Origin: Chrysomallon squamiferum
Lineage: Eukaryota > Mollusca > Gastropoda > Neomphalida > Peltospiridae
DNA length: 64,000 nt
NCBI GenBank assembly: GCA_012295275.1
Contig: CM022677.1
Span: 12,988,457-13,052,456 of the forward strand
Reading direction: 5' to 3'
In this document: positions 48,640 to 61,502 of the stretch, piece after piece
Layout of the letters: each line of letters begins with the position of its first letter
Numbering within the stretch: position 1 is the first letter of the stretch
Translations under genes and position numbers: made by a program
The notes under the pieces: model-generated
Seen by the model: the letters and a program-made list of their open reading frames with translations, nothing else
Databases searched by the model: none
What the model was told of the DNA's origin: nothing

Positions 48640-48909
48640 CAGGTGTAGGTATGTAAGGTGGAGCAGAGAATAGTATATAGAAGGAAAAGTCGCTTGTCTT
48701 TTTTGAAGAGTGAATATATTGAATAAATATGTGTGCAAACATACAGAACTATAGGGAGGTTTGAAGGTATGTAGACAAGAAGATGTTTAAATGACTGATA
48801 GATGTTATTGATATATAAACTGTTAGGTAGGTTGATTATGTAGATAGAATGAGAAATTGTGTACATAGATATACATATAGAGATACATATATATAGGTGG
48901 ACACAGAAA

Positions 48910-48973
<64 letters not shown>

Positions 48974-49825
48974 CAGTGATTGATAAGGATCGCTAAATAA
49001 GGGAATTGTGAATGAGAGTTATAAATGGACAGTAACACAGAAAGATAGATATAAAATGTAGTTATAATAATTTAGGAGATAGTCAGGAAGATGAATAGCT
49101 GATTCAATCGATTGTTATTGATGGATGGATAGAGAAATATATATATAGGGAGGCATTTCCTTAGAGTTCGATGGATGGATAAATAGATAGGTGTAAGCAT
49201 ATATGATGGTAAAGTGGATATGATCATGTATATGTACATAGATAAATACACACAGAGACAGACAGAAAACAGAAAGGATTGGATCTGTGTTTGGATCGAG
49301 TTAGATATCCAGAGTTAAATACAGATATATATATATATAGATATATAGAAATAAATACAAATAGATTTTATATATATATATATATATATAGATATATATA
49401 TATATATATATATATAGATATATATACAGATAGATATATATATATATAGATAAATACAGATAGATTATATATATAGAGATATACAGAGATAAATACAGAT
49501 AGATATATATATACAGATATAAATACAGAGATATATATATAGATATATATATATATATATATATATAAATATATAATACATATATAGAAATAAATACAGA
49601 TAGATTATACAGATAGATTACATAGACAGACATTCAGCAAGATAGCGAGGTTTGAAGTAGTATATAGTTAGATATTCAGGGAGCTGGACATATTATTGAT
49701 AGATGGTTATTGAAAAATAGACGTATAAGCTAGAGAGATAAACTGATATGTAGGTATGTTACTAGTTTGGTAGATTGATTTGTAGACAGACTGACAGACA
49801 TATAGATAGACGTGTGTTAAGAAAA

Positions 49826-49857
<32 letters not shown>

Positions 49858-50182
49858 GATGTATACACACACATACATAACGTGTTTAGTAAAGATAATT
49901 TATTTGTGTGTTTAAAGATGATTAGTATATATATGTGTGTGTGTGTGTGTGTGCATGTGTAAAAAAGGGTGGATAGAGAGGTAAATTGATAGACAGAAGA
50001 AAGCTAGATAGATGCAAGGAGGCATGAGTATATACTGCATCCTGTAAGAAAGACCGAGTCTGTTGCTTATGTATATGGGATAAATAGATAGATAAATAAA
50101 TATATTTATAGATAGATAAATAAATAAAAGGAATGTATTTAAATAATTAAATATGATATAAATAGAGAGAGTGTATACGTAA

Positions 50183-50231
<49 letters not shown>

Positions 50232-50770
50232 AAAATAGACTGTGCTATTTGTAACTGAGAGGGTAAGATAGCTTGATGTAGAGATAGTTAGACGTATTGA
50301 TCGCTTGAAAAATAGATTGATAGGTTAGGAAACTGCTTTGGAAAGAAAAATCCATCTTTTGTGAATAATAATTGTTCCATATCAGTAGACACCTCATCTG
50401 TTTAAATTTTTCTCCCTATTCTTGTAACTGAAGCTGATTCCAGAATCTTGTCTTTCCTGTAGATACAATAATAAAATGTAATAGAAATAATCATTATTTT
50501 TCCATATATAGATAGATAGATAGATAGATATAGTTATAAACAGACAGACAGAGGATAGATAGGTAAATGGATATAGTGATGAATGAATGGTTAGCTAGAC
50601 AGGTAATAAGATTAAGCTACACCACACGTTGATCAACAAACAGACAGATACATAGATAGACAAATAGCCAGAGAAATTGATGATGAAATAAAACAAATAT
50701 ATAGATAGACAGATAGATAGATAGAAACATGCAGGTAAGTAAGGATGAGTAATTTGGAGAGTGAGAGAGA
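48000..50770. repeat. Microsatellite field of GATA/GTAG/AT/GT units
   Basis: Nearly 2.8 kb of degenerate GATA- and GTAG-type tetranucleotides is interspersed with pure blocks: (AT)n at 48,575-48,639, (GT)n at 48,914-48,972, compound AT/GATA at 49,321-49,580 and (GT)n at 50,185-50,231. Long Tyr/Ile/Ser frames on the minus strand are products of the repeats. Confidence 0.9.
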
Positions 50771-51180
50771 AAGAAAGCCAGAGCAAGATATTTAATATGT
50801 CATAACATATTCTTAAGTACATACACTTCTGTCTATGCTCTGTTGGCCTGTCTGTCTATCCGTATATAGAAAGAGCTTTCAAAGTAATGACACTGTATTC
50901 AAAATTAGAAACAGTATCAATACCCTATGTATCCATCTGTTCATCTATCTTCAGTAACTATATCTGTATGTAGGTATTTCTATTTATCTATCATAATCTA
51001 TCTATCTGTCTGTCTATCTAACCAAAATAATGTTATTATATTAATCTACTAATTAGCCATTCCCTTTGGAAATGTTGCCAAACATACACCACGGTGAGGT
51101 TTAGTACACATACGGGATGTTAGTAATGGTTAGTATTTTTAAAAGGTTAGTATTTGGTTAATGATTAGTATTTTCTTAAT
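50771..51180. other. Spacer between microsatellite fields
   Basis: AT-rich with scattered CTAT units. Nothing else is seen. Confidence 0.5.
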
Positions 51181-52115
51181 GGTTAGTCTCTTTCTCTCAC
51201 TCTCTATCTCTTTCTCTTTCTCTCTTTTTCTCTTCTCTCTCTTTCTCTCTCTATCTCTGTCTCTCTTTCTCTCTGTCTATCTCTGACTCTGTGCAACTCT
51301 ATCTCTGTCTCTCTGAGCAACTCTCTCTGTCTCTCTTTCTGTCTGTCTCTCTCTTACTCTCTATCACTTTCTCTTTTCTCTCTTTCTCTCTCTATCTCTG
51401 ACTCTCTGTGCGACTCTCTCAGCCTCTGTGTCTGTCTCTCTGACTTGCTCTCTCTGTCTCTCTTTCCCTTTATCACTGTCTCTCTCTTTTCTCTCTCTGT
51501 CTCTCTGTCTCTGTGTCTCTCTCAGTCTCTGTGTCTATCTCTCTCTCTCTCTGACTTCTCTCTGTCTCTTTCCCTCTATCACTGTCTCTCTTTCTCTCTC
51601 TGTCTATCTCTGTCTCTCTCTTCCACTCTCTGGCTCGGTCTCTGTCTATATCTCTCTGTCTCTCTCTGAATCTCTCTTTCTCCCTCAGTCTCTGTGTCTC
51701 TCAGAATCTCTCTTTCTCTCTCTGTCTCTATCTGTTTCTGAATCTCTCTTTTTCTCTGCTATATCTCTTTATCTCTCTTTCTCTCTCTGACTCTCGGTAT
51801 TTCTGTCTCTCTCTGTCTCTCTCCCTGTCTCTATCTCTCTCTGTCTCCCCATGTCCCTCTCTTTCTCCCTCTGTCTCAGTCCCTATCTGTCTCTCTTTAT
51901 CTCACTGTCTTTCTCTCTTTATCTCACTGTCTTTCTCTCTTTGTCTCTCTGACTGTCTATGTCTCTCTGACTCACTTTTTCTCTCTGTCTCTCTGACACT
52001 ATCTGTATCTCTGTCTCTCTCTCTGTCTATCTGTCTGTCTGTCTGTATCTCTCTCCGTGTGTTTTTCTCTGTGTTTTTCTCTCTTACTCTCTCTGTAACT
52101 CGCTTTCTTCTCTCC
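51181..52115. repeat. CT-rich polypyrimidine tract, ~930 bp
   Basis: Imperfect CT, CTGT and CTTT units run with almost no purine except G and scattered A on this strand. The Ser/Leu frame on + and Arg/Glu frame on - are artefacts. Confidence 0.95.
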
Positions 52116-52311
52116 ACACAAACTTATCAATTCTGCCTAAAGCAAAATTAACCAACAGCAAAAGCAATAGCTATAACACCAATATTAGCAATAATAACAA
52201 TAATAAAAATAGCAATAATTATAAAAAAAAATAACAGTTTTAGCAATAAATCAACAACAAAAAATAAAACAAAAAAAATAAAAAGAAAACAAAATGAAAA
52301 AAACAACACAC

Positions 52312-52354
<43 letters not shown>
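52312..52354. repeat. (CA)n microsatellite
   Basis: About 20 CA units. Confidence 0.95.
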
Positions 52355-52356
<2 letters not shown>

Positions 52357-52725
52357 AATTACACTTTTAAACACCTGAATTGATGTTACATTCCGCGCTC
52401 TAGAAATCATTATATCTGTGGGATTTAAATGTGTCAGTATGAAATGGCAGAAAAACAGTATTTACATGTAATTGAAATTTTTATGCTACATTTTTACAGT
52501 GAAATGAAATTTTCATGAAAACGTACAATCTTAGTCATAGTGAAACCCAAATCTCTCTTTCTCTAATTATAATAAATAATATATACAAATTTTCACGTAT
52601 CAAAATGGAATGTCGTAATAAATTTAAATTCTTATTTTTATTCTGAATAGTATGAATAAATAAATATTAAGTTTTTAGTAAAGAAACATTTTAAATATAT
52701 GAAATAAACTAAGAATGCACAGAGA

Positions 52726-52778
<53 letters not shown>

Positions 52779-53159
52779 ATAATAATAATAATTAGTCAAT
52801 TTCATAGACAAAGTAGTCTAAGGGAAATAACTGTTGAATATAACGATGATAATGGTTAACAACAACAAAACAAATTTTGAAAAAGGAAATAAAATAAAAA
52901 ATAATGATGTATTTTGTAATTTAGATTTATGTTTCATTTAATTCATTTAGTTAAGTGCTAAAGAAATGATATGAAATAAAATTTTAGAATAATTGATAAT
53001 TTTGATAATAATATTAAACGAAAAATAACAAATAGTGGCATAATGAATCAATAATACATTTTTTATTACATTAAATATTTTCACAAACTTTGATGAATCT
53101 TCTATTCACATATTTCCACAAATTGATTCATATCAAGTAATTCTGATGAACCCATTTTT
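52355..53159. other. Non-coding spacer
   Basis: It holds a CTA repeat (52,727-52,777) and a 95-bp block (52,880-52,975) that recurs at 55,495-55,585 (shared TTTCATTTAATTCATTTAGT). No gene is seen. Confidence 0.5.
52727..52777. repeat. (CTA)n microsatellite
   Basis: About 17 CTA units followed by AAT units. Confidence 0.95.
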
Positions 53160-54830
53160 TAATGTAAGAAAGGGGAGATAACTCCATCCGAGAAAGTATT
53201 CGTTTTCATATTAAAGGAAAATAACTATTTGTGAATATATTCGCTGGTAACTATTATTAAGAAATATTTTATTGTTTATTATATTTAATATAACAAATAT
53301 TCATTTCTTTCTCCTTTTACCATCGGACAAAAGCATAATGTAGAAAACAATTCTTGTATTTTTAAGTTCTCACTATCCTTATCATATTTCAAGTTCAGAG
53401 TTATATCAAAATATAAATTTCTTTTTCAAAATTTTAGATTTCAACAAATTAGATATTTTCAACATTGAATTATTATTATTAATATAAAAAAGATGTTATT
53501 TACCTTTTAGATATTGATATATTAATATAACAAAAAAAGAATATCCTATAAATATTTCCATCTGATCTATAATTTTAATGTAAAAAGCATTCATTATTTA
53601 AAATGCTTATCAAATGATTAAGCAGTGTCCACTAATTAAATTCAATTAAATTATTGGATTCCATTGGTTGAAAATATACCTGAACATTCATCACAAGCGA
53701 ACATATTGATATATAGAGTTATCTCCCTTAACATGAAAACGAATAACCTCTCGGATAGAGTTATGTCCCCTTTGTTGCATTTTCCTCCTTGATTATTCAG
53801 GTTAAAACGAACATATTCCTATATAGAGTTATCTCCCTATAATCAGGTTAAAACGAACATATTCTTATTCAGTTATCTCCCTTTAACGTGAAAACGAATA
53901 ACCTCTCGGATAGAGTTAAGTCCCCTTTGTTACATTTTTCTCCTTGATTATTCAGGTTAAAACGAACATATTCCTATATAGATTTATCTCCCTTTAATAT
54001 GAAAACGAATAACCTCTCGGATAGAGGTATCTCCCCTTTGGTACATTTTTCTCCTTGATTATTCAGGTTAAAACGAACATATTCCTATATAGAGTTATGT
54101 CCCCTTTGTTAGATTTTTCTCCTTGATTATTCAGATTATTGGTTAAAAAACGAACATATTCTTATATAGAGTTATGTCTTGTTTCTTACATTAGAGTTTT
54201 TCTCCTTGATTATTCAGGTTAAAACGAACATATTCCTATATATAGTTATGTCCCCTTTGTTACATTTTTCTCCTTGATTATTCAGGTTAAAACGAACATA
54301 TTCCTATATAGAGTTATGTCCCCTTTGTTACATTTTTCTCCTTGATTATTCAGGTTAAAACGAACATATTCCTATATATAGTGATGTCCCCTTTGTTACA
54401 TTTTTCTCCTTGATTATTCAGGTTAAAACGAACATATTCCTATATAGAGTTATGTCCCCTTTGTTACATTTTTCTCCTTGATTATTCAGGTTAAAACGAA
54501 CATCTTCCTATATAGAGTTATCTCCCTTTAACATGAAAACGAATATCCTCTCGGATAGAGTTATGTCCCCCTTTGGTACATTTTTCTCCTTGATTATTCA
54601 GGTTAAAACGAATATATTCCGATATAGATTTATCTCCCCTTTGTTACATTTTTCTTTTGATTATTCAGGTTAAAACGAACATATTCCTATATAGAGTTAT
54701 CTGAGTTACCCTTTTATAATATAAGAAACGGGAGATAACGTCATCCAAGAAAGTATTCGTTTTCATATTAAAGGGAAATAACTCTATTTGTGAATATATT
54801 CGCTGGTAACGATTATTAAGACATTTTTTT
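53160..54830. repeat. Minisatellite, ~69-bp unit, flanked by direct and inverted pieces
   Basis: Around 11 units between about 53,790 and 54,700 carry GATTATTCAGGTTAAAACGA, TATAGAGTTATGTCCCCTTT and TTACATTTTTCTCCTT. Some units contain an alternative insert with ATGAAAACGAATAACCTCTC. Two outer copies (about 53,160-53,260 and 54,715-54,830) are direct repeats of each other, and are reverse complements of the insert. The array can therefore pair with its own flanks. Confidence 0.9.
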
Positions 54831-54836
54831 ATTCAA

Positions 54837-56520
54837 TATAGAAGATTGTAACAGCAGAACAATAATAACAAAAATTGTTTAAGAAATAAAAACGAATTGC
54901 CCCTACCCCCTGCCCTAGTACCCCACCCTCACAGCTTGTGAAGGTACTGAACCAAGTTCAAACTTTAATGTTTCTTATAAGCATGTTCATATGTGTGAGA
55001 TCGTGGGATTGAATCTCGGCGTTTTTGGAGACATCAGCAGTACTTTTGGAATCCGATGGAATCCGATTCCAGATTCATCTTCGAAATATTGTGGAAACAT
55101 CACTTTCTTTATATATAACATGGGTCATATCCCGTGATGTGTCACCAGAGGTGGGAGGAGTTTACTAGGCGAAGTAAAGGCTATATTAATTACAGTTTAG
55201 TGATATGTGCTCACTAACATAGATTAGAGTTAGGTCCCTTACATGAGATGTACTCAGTAAACAAATTAAAAATTATATCGATTAGAGTTATCTCCCTTTA
55301 GTGATATGTGTTCACAAACATAGATTAGAGTTAGGTCCCTTACGTGAGATGTACTCACTAAGCAAAGTAAAAATTATATCGATTAGTTATCTCCCTTTAG
55401 TGATATATGTTCACAAACATAGATTAGAGTTATCTCCCTTACGTGAGATGTACTCACTAAGGAAAGTGGAAATTATATCGATTAGAGTTATCTTGAAAAA
55501 TGAAATAAAAAAGAATAATGATGTAGTTTCTAATTTAGATTTCTGTTTCATTTAATTCATTTAGTTAAGTGCTAAAGAAATGCTATTTAATTATTCAGCG
55601 AAGTTAAGAAAAAATAATTCTAATAAAAACATTATTCACATAATAGAAGATTGTAACAGCAGAACAAAAAAAAAATAGTTTAATAAATAAAAACGCATGG
55701 TCCCTGCCCCTCTGCCCTAGTACCCCACCCTCACACAACTTGTGAAGGTACAGAACCAAGTTGAAACTATAATGTTTCTTGTAAGCATGTTCATGTGTGT
55801 GAGATCGTGGGATTGAATCTCAGCGTTTTTGGAGACATCAGCAGTACTTTCCGATTCCAGATTCATCTAAGAAATATTGTGGAAACATCTTTTTTTTTTT
55901 ATACAGGGTGGCCCAGATGTAACCGAACCCGAAAGCTCAATCGATGATCACTGAAATGTGCAAAAACGTAACTGAATCAACCATTGAACGCTGTCATCAC
56001 GTATTACAAATAATGGTTTGCATTTTGAACATTTGCTGTAACTACATGAAATCAAATTTGTTTCATTTAACTGTAACTTTTCATAACAATTCAGGTTCGG
56101 TTACATCTGGGCCACCCTGTATATAACATGGATCATACCCCATGATGTGTCACCAGAGGTGGGAGGAGTTTACTCGGCGAAGTAAAGGCTATATTGATTA
56201 CAGTTGAGTGATTATGTGCTCACAAACCTGGATTAGAGTTAGGTCCATTACATGAGATGTACTCAGTAAACAAATTAAAAATTATATCGATTAGACTTAT
56301 CTCCCTTTAGTGATATGTGTTCACAAACATAGATTAGAGTTATGTCCCTTATGTGAGATGTACTCACTAAGCAAAGTGAAAATTGTATCGATTAAAGTTA
56401 TCTCCCTTACGTGACATGTACTCAATAAAATAAACAGTATATCGATTAGAGTTATCTCTCTTTAGTGATATGTGCTCGCAACTTTAGCCTTACGTGAGAT
56501 GTACTCACTAAGCTTACGTA
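54837..56520 (+). repeat. Tandem duplication with ~100-bp internal minisatellite
   Basis: The block starting ATAGAAGATTGTAACAGCAG at 54,837 is repeated from 55,644. Each half includes GTGTGAGATCGTGGGATTGA, resembling a degenerate tRNA-type B box, and GGTGGGAGGAGTTTACT. Each is followed by alternating short units with GAGTTATCTCCCTTTAGTGA and GTGAGATGTACTCACTAAG. The second copy is interrupted by a 216-bp MITE. Confidence 0.85.
55904..56119. mobile_element. 216-bp TA-inserted MITE with 26-bp perfect TIRs
   Basis: The ends are perfect 26-bp inverted repeats beginning CAGGGTGGCCCAGATGTA, with TA on both sides. The paralogous sequence at about 55,103-55,125 lacks the element and reads straight through, so it is the empty site. 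The TA target and TIR style fit a non-autonomous Tc1/mariner-type element. The interior has no transposase. Confidence 0.9.
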
Positions 56521-57300
56521 CGCTAATTATCCATATGGGATAAATGGAATCTCGAAAAATGTCGGGGTAGGGCGGGAGGGCATGTGTTCAACTCACCTTT
56601 TCTGTCCGGGACCCAAAGCTTATCCTATCCACCCCCCCCGCCCTAGTCACCCACACACCGACTGTCTGTCCTGCATATGGATTGAGCTACTGATAAACAG
56701 GCTGAAGTTTGTACAAGCACTAGGGGCTTTTAAGATTAAACTGGTAATTAAATATTAAAAAAAGTAATATCGTTTTTGTTTACCGACTGAAAATATAGAA
56801 ACTTATCTAGTGATCACATATTGCAATTACTGATAGTGACTTCAGGATCTATCTGATCTATCTATCTATCCGTGAATACACATACATACACATGCACGCA
56901 TGCACTTACACACTGTCTGATAGAGGTAAGCTTCTGAAAATCGACTGAATATTGACGAGTATAAATACAATATATATGAATCCATGATGTGTGTTTACAT
57001 TGGTGTGTGTTGGTGCACACATTTGCATACAAAAACACACATACACAACAAACACATAAATTAAGCTATGCATTTCTTTATTTATTTTTTATTTGTTTTT
57101 CGTCCATTTTCCAATCCAGTGCCTCCTGCAAGCATTATTAGAGATTTTAAAAATGATTTTTGTAATATGATTTTAAATAATTACATATATTTATCTTGTC
57201 AATCAATTTATATCTGTTAAACAGTTTACACAAATACTTTGAGGTGTAAATAATGTTTATCAATATTCTGCCTTATAACATGATCAGTATAACATTAATT
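56520..57300. other. Non-coding spacer
   Basis: A C-rich patch near 56,630 and AT-rich sequence. No gene or repeat is recognised. Confidence 0.45.
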
Positions 57301-58194
57301 CAGTGATTCTCAACCAGTGTGCCACGAGATCTTCCAATGTGTGCCGCAAAATTTTGAACGGCACACTAAGAAAATGCGAAAAACCACGTGATCCCAAAAT
57401 GAAACAAACAGTAGAATGCAAGGTAAAAACGAAAATATTCTCACTTCAACAGACAAGTTAGTTGCCCTCAAAAAGAAAATAGTGATTTGGGGAAAAAAAG
57501 AGCAATCACTGTCAACCTTTATATGTTCATTTTATTGCGTTCTACCTGCATTAGAGAAGTGATCCCTATTGTGTTTACTCATCTGACAGCCCTGGACGAA
57601 AGCATCAACAATAAATTTCCGGCATTAAAGACAGAAAAGTATGATTGGATTAGAGATCCTTTCATAAATCATTCTTCCAACATTGATCTTGAGTTACAGT
57701 AAGAAGAACTGGCCGCCCGTTCTAAATTAAAACATTCGACCATTGATTCATTTTGGATTTCAGTACAAGAGGTGTATCCCATATTATGTAAAACAGTTTT
57801 AGCAATTTTATTACACTTTTCAACTCCTGATATATGTGAATTAGGCAACATCAAAAACATGAAGCACAAGAGATTACTACAACGAAAGCAGAAATGAGGG
57901 TGTGTCTGTCTCATATTCAACTAAACATTGAGGAAAGTATGAATAAAAGCCAGGCACAAATTTCTCAATAAAGAAGCCAGCTATTTGACTGATGAAATTA
58001 AAAACACTGCAGTGAAGTATAGCTGTGTTTTTCTTTATTTAGTTTGAGTCATTCTAGGTGTCTATGACTAGGCTGGGTCTATGACTTTACAAAATTCAAA
58101 TATTTTTCATATATATTTAGCCAGGTGTGCCGCTATTTTTTCATGTGTTCTAAGGTGTGCTATTGACAAAAAAAAAAGGTTGAGAACCACGGTG
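57301..58194 (+). mobile_element. Decayed hAT element with transposase C-terminal remnant
   Basis: The left end CAGTGATTCTCAACC and right end GGTTGAGAACCACGGTG are imperfect inverted repeats of the hAT type. Inside, on the + strand, a frame broken by stops reads TALDESINNKFPALKTEKYD, then WIRDPF, then SFWISVQEVYPILCKTVLA and FSTPDICELGN. These resemble the C-terminal dimerisation region of SCAND3/ZBED-like hAT transposases. The N-terminal part is missing and no matching 8-bp target duplication is visible, so it is an old, internally deleted copy. Confidence 0.8.
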
Positions 58195-58785
58195 CTAGAT
58201 GAATGTTTGTACTGATATTACTGAAAATTAACTGTGCACCTTTCAGTGTCACAATGTCATACTTTGTTTTATGACCGCAGTAACATGACATTCCGCGACA
58301 CAATTTACATCTCTCTCTACATGAAATTACATGATTAATCTAAAATTCAAATTTATCAAATTATGTAATTAAGAATATTACAGATTTTTTTAAACACTAA
58401 TAAAAGTAAGTTAATCTAGAATGAAATTCCATGTTTATTCAATAATATAACTGATAATCTCTAATTAATGTAATTTTAATTTCTCATAAAACTAATACAG
58501 ACGTTTAAAAACTTGTGTCTTATTTTGTTATCGATGGGTAACATTATCAGTGTAAACAGCGATAATTTTTAGTTAACTGTGGCTTTATGAAAAGTTCACG
58601 ATTTCTCATGTAATTACATTATAAATAAATCTATTATTATTATTATCATTATTATATATTTAAAAAAAAATAAAGTATTTGTTTTTTATCTCGACAGAAA
58701 CAATAAACTAAGAATAAATCTGATTTCTCTGATAACTTTACGAGGCCTAATAAAAAAATACGAAGTAATTTTTATATCCGCAGTC
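58195..58785. other. Non-coding spacer
   Basis: AT-rich; nothing is recognised. Confidence 0.45.
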
Positions 58786-59499
58786 AGAACAGTTCTAATG
58801 AAACATATATAGGAAGCTTCCGTTTTTACAGAAAAATAAAAACAAAATAAAAAATAAAAATATTAAGGTGTTATTACTGTTGTTATTTACCTGTTGACAA
58901 AGAGAGGACTGCTTCACTGACCTCTTTGATAATTACTGGGGAGCGGTTATATTAATATCTAATGTAGTAAGAGAACTTCAGCTATAATAAGAAATATACA
59001 ACTTGCGCTGATGTACACCTTTTAATGAATGTAATGAAAACAAATAAACTTCGCATAATAAAATAACATGTTCACCTTCTTTGTTCACAGCTAATCAATA
59101 CACACCTTCGTGATTTCAGGGCATTAACTGTGATATTTTTCAATATAACCTGATATAAAATACGATAATTAATAAAATATGAGATTAACATTTCTCAACA
59201 TACTTAACCTACAAACTGTAAATATCACTGCTCATAATTAATTTTCATCTTGTTCATAAAAAAAAAATCACTTTCATAAATGTGTGTGTGTCTCAATTAT
59301 AAAATTAATTATTTTGAAATACTTTTACTTATTATTGAAATTTCACAAATATATTAAAACATATTAACTTTCATGTTTTTATTTAACATTTCAGCATGCC
59401 AGGAAAAGACACCCGAAAATGTGAATATACCCTTCATTTGATTAGTTTCTACTTTGTTACTGATAATAGATGATAGAATAGGTTCAAACACTGATCGCT

Positions 59500-59531
<32 letters not shown>

Positions 59532-59715
59532 CACACACACAACACACATTTTTGTTTTAAGAGAAATAAAGTTTAAATGTAGTCCAATATGAATTGTTTG
59601 ATGGGATGCATATAAAACAAAGGAAAATTATTATTTATTTTATTTTATTTTATTTTATTTTATTTTTTCAGACCATTTCTTCAGACGACAAAACATTTGA
59701 CAAGCTAAATTAGAA
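58786..59715 (+). repeat. Duplicate of 37,205-37,680 joined to 40,370-40,795
   Basis: The first 470 bp match the block near 37.2 kb and the last 380 bp match the block near 40.4 kb, in the same order and orientation, with the 2.7 kb between them absent. It includes the acceptor-like TTTTTTCAG near 59,669 and a CA microsatellite at 59,491-59,541. Confidence 0.75.
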
Positions 59716-60532
59716 AAAAACAAAACTAACACTCATTTCAGGAAAGAAATATTCTACTATTACCTGTATATATATATCAGGAAATCAACTCTTCGTGATT
59801 CTTAGAATCTACATTTATCTGCAAAATTCATAAATAACAAATACCGCAAATAACAGCAGGAATCCCGGAAACAAAATTATTATTATATGAGAGTAATCTC
59901 CCTTCAGCTATAGTTTCTTTCTTTCTTCTGTTTGTGGGGTTCTCGGTGTACGTCATTGCACACCACAGAAAATCGCTGATAACGAAACGTCGTATATAGT
60001 TGTATAATGAGTAATAAATGTAAATGTGCAGGTACGTTCCAGGAATAGCATATATCAATTTACATAATATAAACAATATGCCGTGTCTATTAATATGTGA
60101 TAAATAACTAAAATATAAATAATAAAAAATAAATACAGATTTATAAAGATTAAAATAATATAAAACTGGAATATTAACAAACGTTAAAGGTTAACTGTCA
60201 GCGAAAAAATAGTCTGTCACTGATGAATGCTTTTTTTCTTTTTTCTCATATTTCTCCCCAAATATCTCTATCGTGGCTATCTGAAATGTTCGAGGACAAT
60301 TTATGCAATGTACAGCGAGTACTGACATTTATGATATGCTAATTCTATCAAATAAAACATGAAATAGTAATACACTGAATTGCATCAATGTGGTGAATTT
60401 TATACATTTTAATTATACAATTTAATTAAGTAAAACTATACAAAATATTACTTAAGAAGTCTATTTTATACGAATGTATTTTTATTTTACCTCAGTGGAA
60501 TAATAAGTAATAAGACGGTTTTTTTTTTTTTT

Positions 60533-60533
<1 letters not shown>

Positions 60534-60611
<78 letters not shown>
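60534..60611. repeat. (GT)n-(GA)n compound microsatellite
   Basis: About eight GT units followed by about 30 GA units. Confidence 0.95.
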
Positions 60612-60615
<4 letters not shown>

Positions 60616-61391
60616 CAGTTTCTAATATAAGTGTACTTGTTTGTTGACCTCATTTTTAATTCAATAGCTACTTGATGACAATTTACATCTACAGCGGACT
60701 GCTAATATATATATATATAAATATATGACTTAAGTTATTACAAGCAGTGTAAACCAGTACTGACTACTGATAATAAGAATTGGGTGTACATATCAAAACG
60801 GACTTGTCGACGTTTGGCTGAAATAAGAAGCCAGTGTTAATACTTTGACCAAGACGTTTCCCTCTTTGATGAAATAATGGTGAGATGTTGAAACTTGAAT
60901 TACTTGAGGTTAAACATAGAGACCTATGAAAAAAGAACAATTTAAAAAATAATAATATTATAAATATTCACATACAGCATCTTTGATTATTTTGGGTTTA
61001 TATTTTTTGATAAATTAATTAATTAATTAAATAAAAATACCCTTAAAAATAATTAAAGTTAAACATTTACAGTTAAAACAATCTTTAATTTTCATCTTAA
61101 GAACAGAGAATTTAGCTATTATAACAGCTGTTACAATGCAGCAAGCATGTTTATATCAGTTTGTTGTTGTATCTTTTACCTAAGACAGTGTAGCATTTAC
61201 ATTTTCAAGCGACAAGAAGACGTAATCACTGTTTTTTGAACGAGATAATCATTTACACAAACAGGCATCTTTGAAAAATACTGCGGAATTAAGTAAGAAA
61301 GAAAGAAGAAATGAAAAAGAAAAGAAAAAAGAAAGCACGATAAAAATAAAAGAAATCAATAACATGCAATAAGAAATACTTTAAATATATT

Positions 61392-61397
61392 TTTATT
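61392..61397 (-). terminator. Candidate poly(A) signal AATAAA for P4HA
   Basis: AATAAA on the minus strand, about 105 bases after the stop codon. An A-rich run of nine lies just upstream of it. Confidence 0.4.
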
Positions 61398-61502
61398 TCT
61401 TTTTCTTTTTTTTTAACATAAACACCTATGGAAAAAATTTACAAACAACAAAGAAATCTCTTTCTAGGATCTGCTCACATTAAAAGCTGCATCGTATTTC
61501 AT

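Larger units (their letters stand above)
59716..61500. other. Region downstream of the P4HA gene
   Basis: AT-rich with a GT/GA compound microsatellite at 60,534-60,611. Small frames have no support. Confidence 0.5.

Noticed and set aside
48449-48866. Overlapping long minus-strand frames
   Set aside because: They run through (AT)n and GTAG repeats in three frames at once, as expected for low-complexity DNA.
49301-49633. 110-codon minus-strand frame rich in Tyr, Ile, Leu and Ser
   Set aside because: Pure product of AT/GATA microsatellites; no codon structure or domain.
51428-51790. 120-codon + strand Ser/Leu/Cys frame, and an Arg/Glu frame on the minus strand at 51,902-52,117
   Set aside because: They lie wholly in the CT polypyrimidine tract.
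54990-55040. Possible tRNA or SINE B box in GTGGGATTGAATCTCGG
   Set aside because: Only a partial B-box match, with no A box at proper spacing or cloverleaf; mentioned only within the repeat entry.
53160-56520. Regularly spaced repeats resembling a CRISPR array
   Set aside because: Units are contiguous without unique spacers, in eukaryotic DNA; they are minisatellites.
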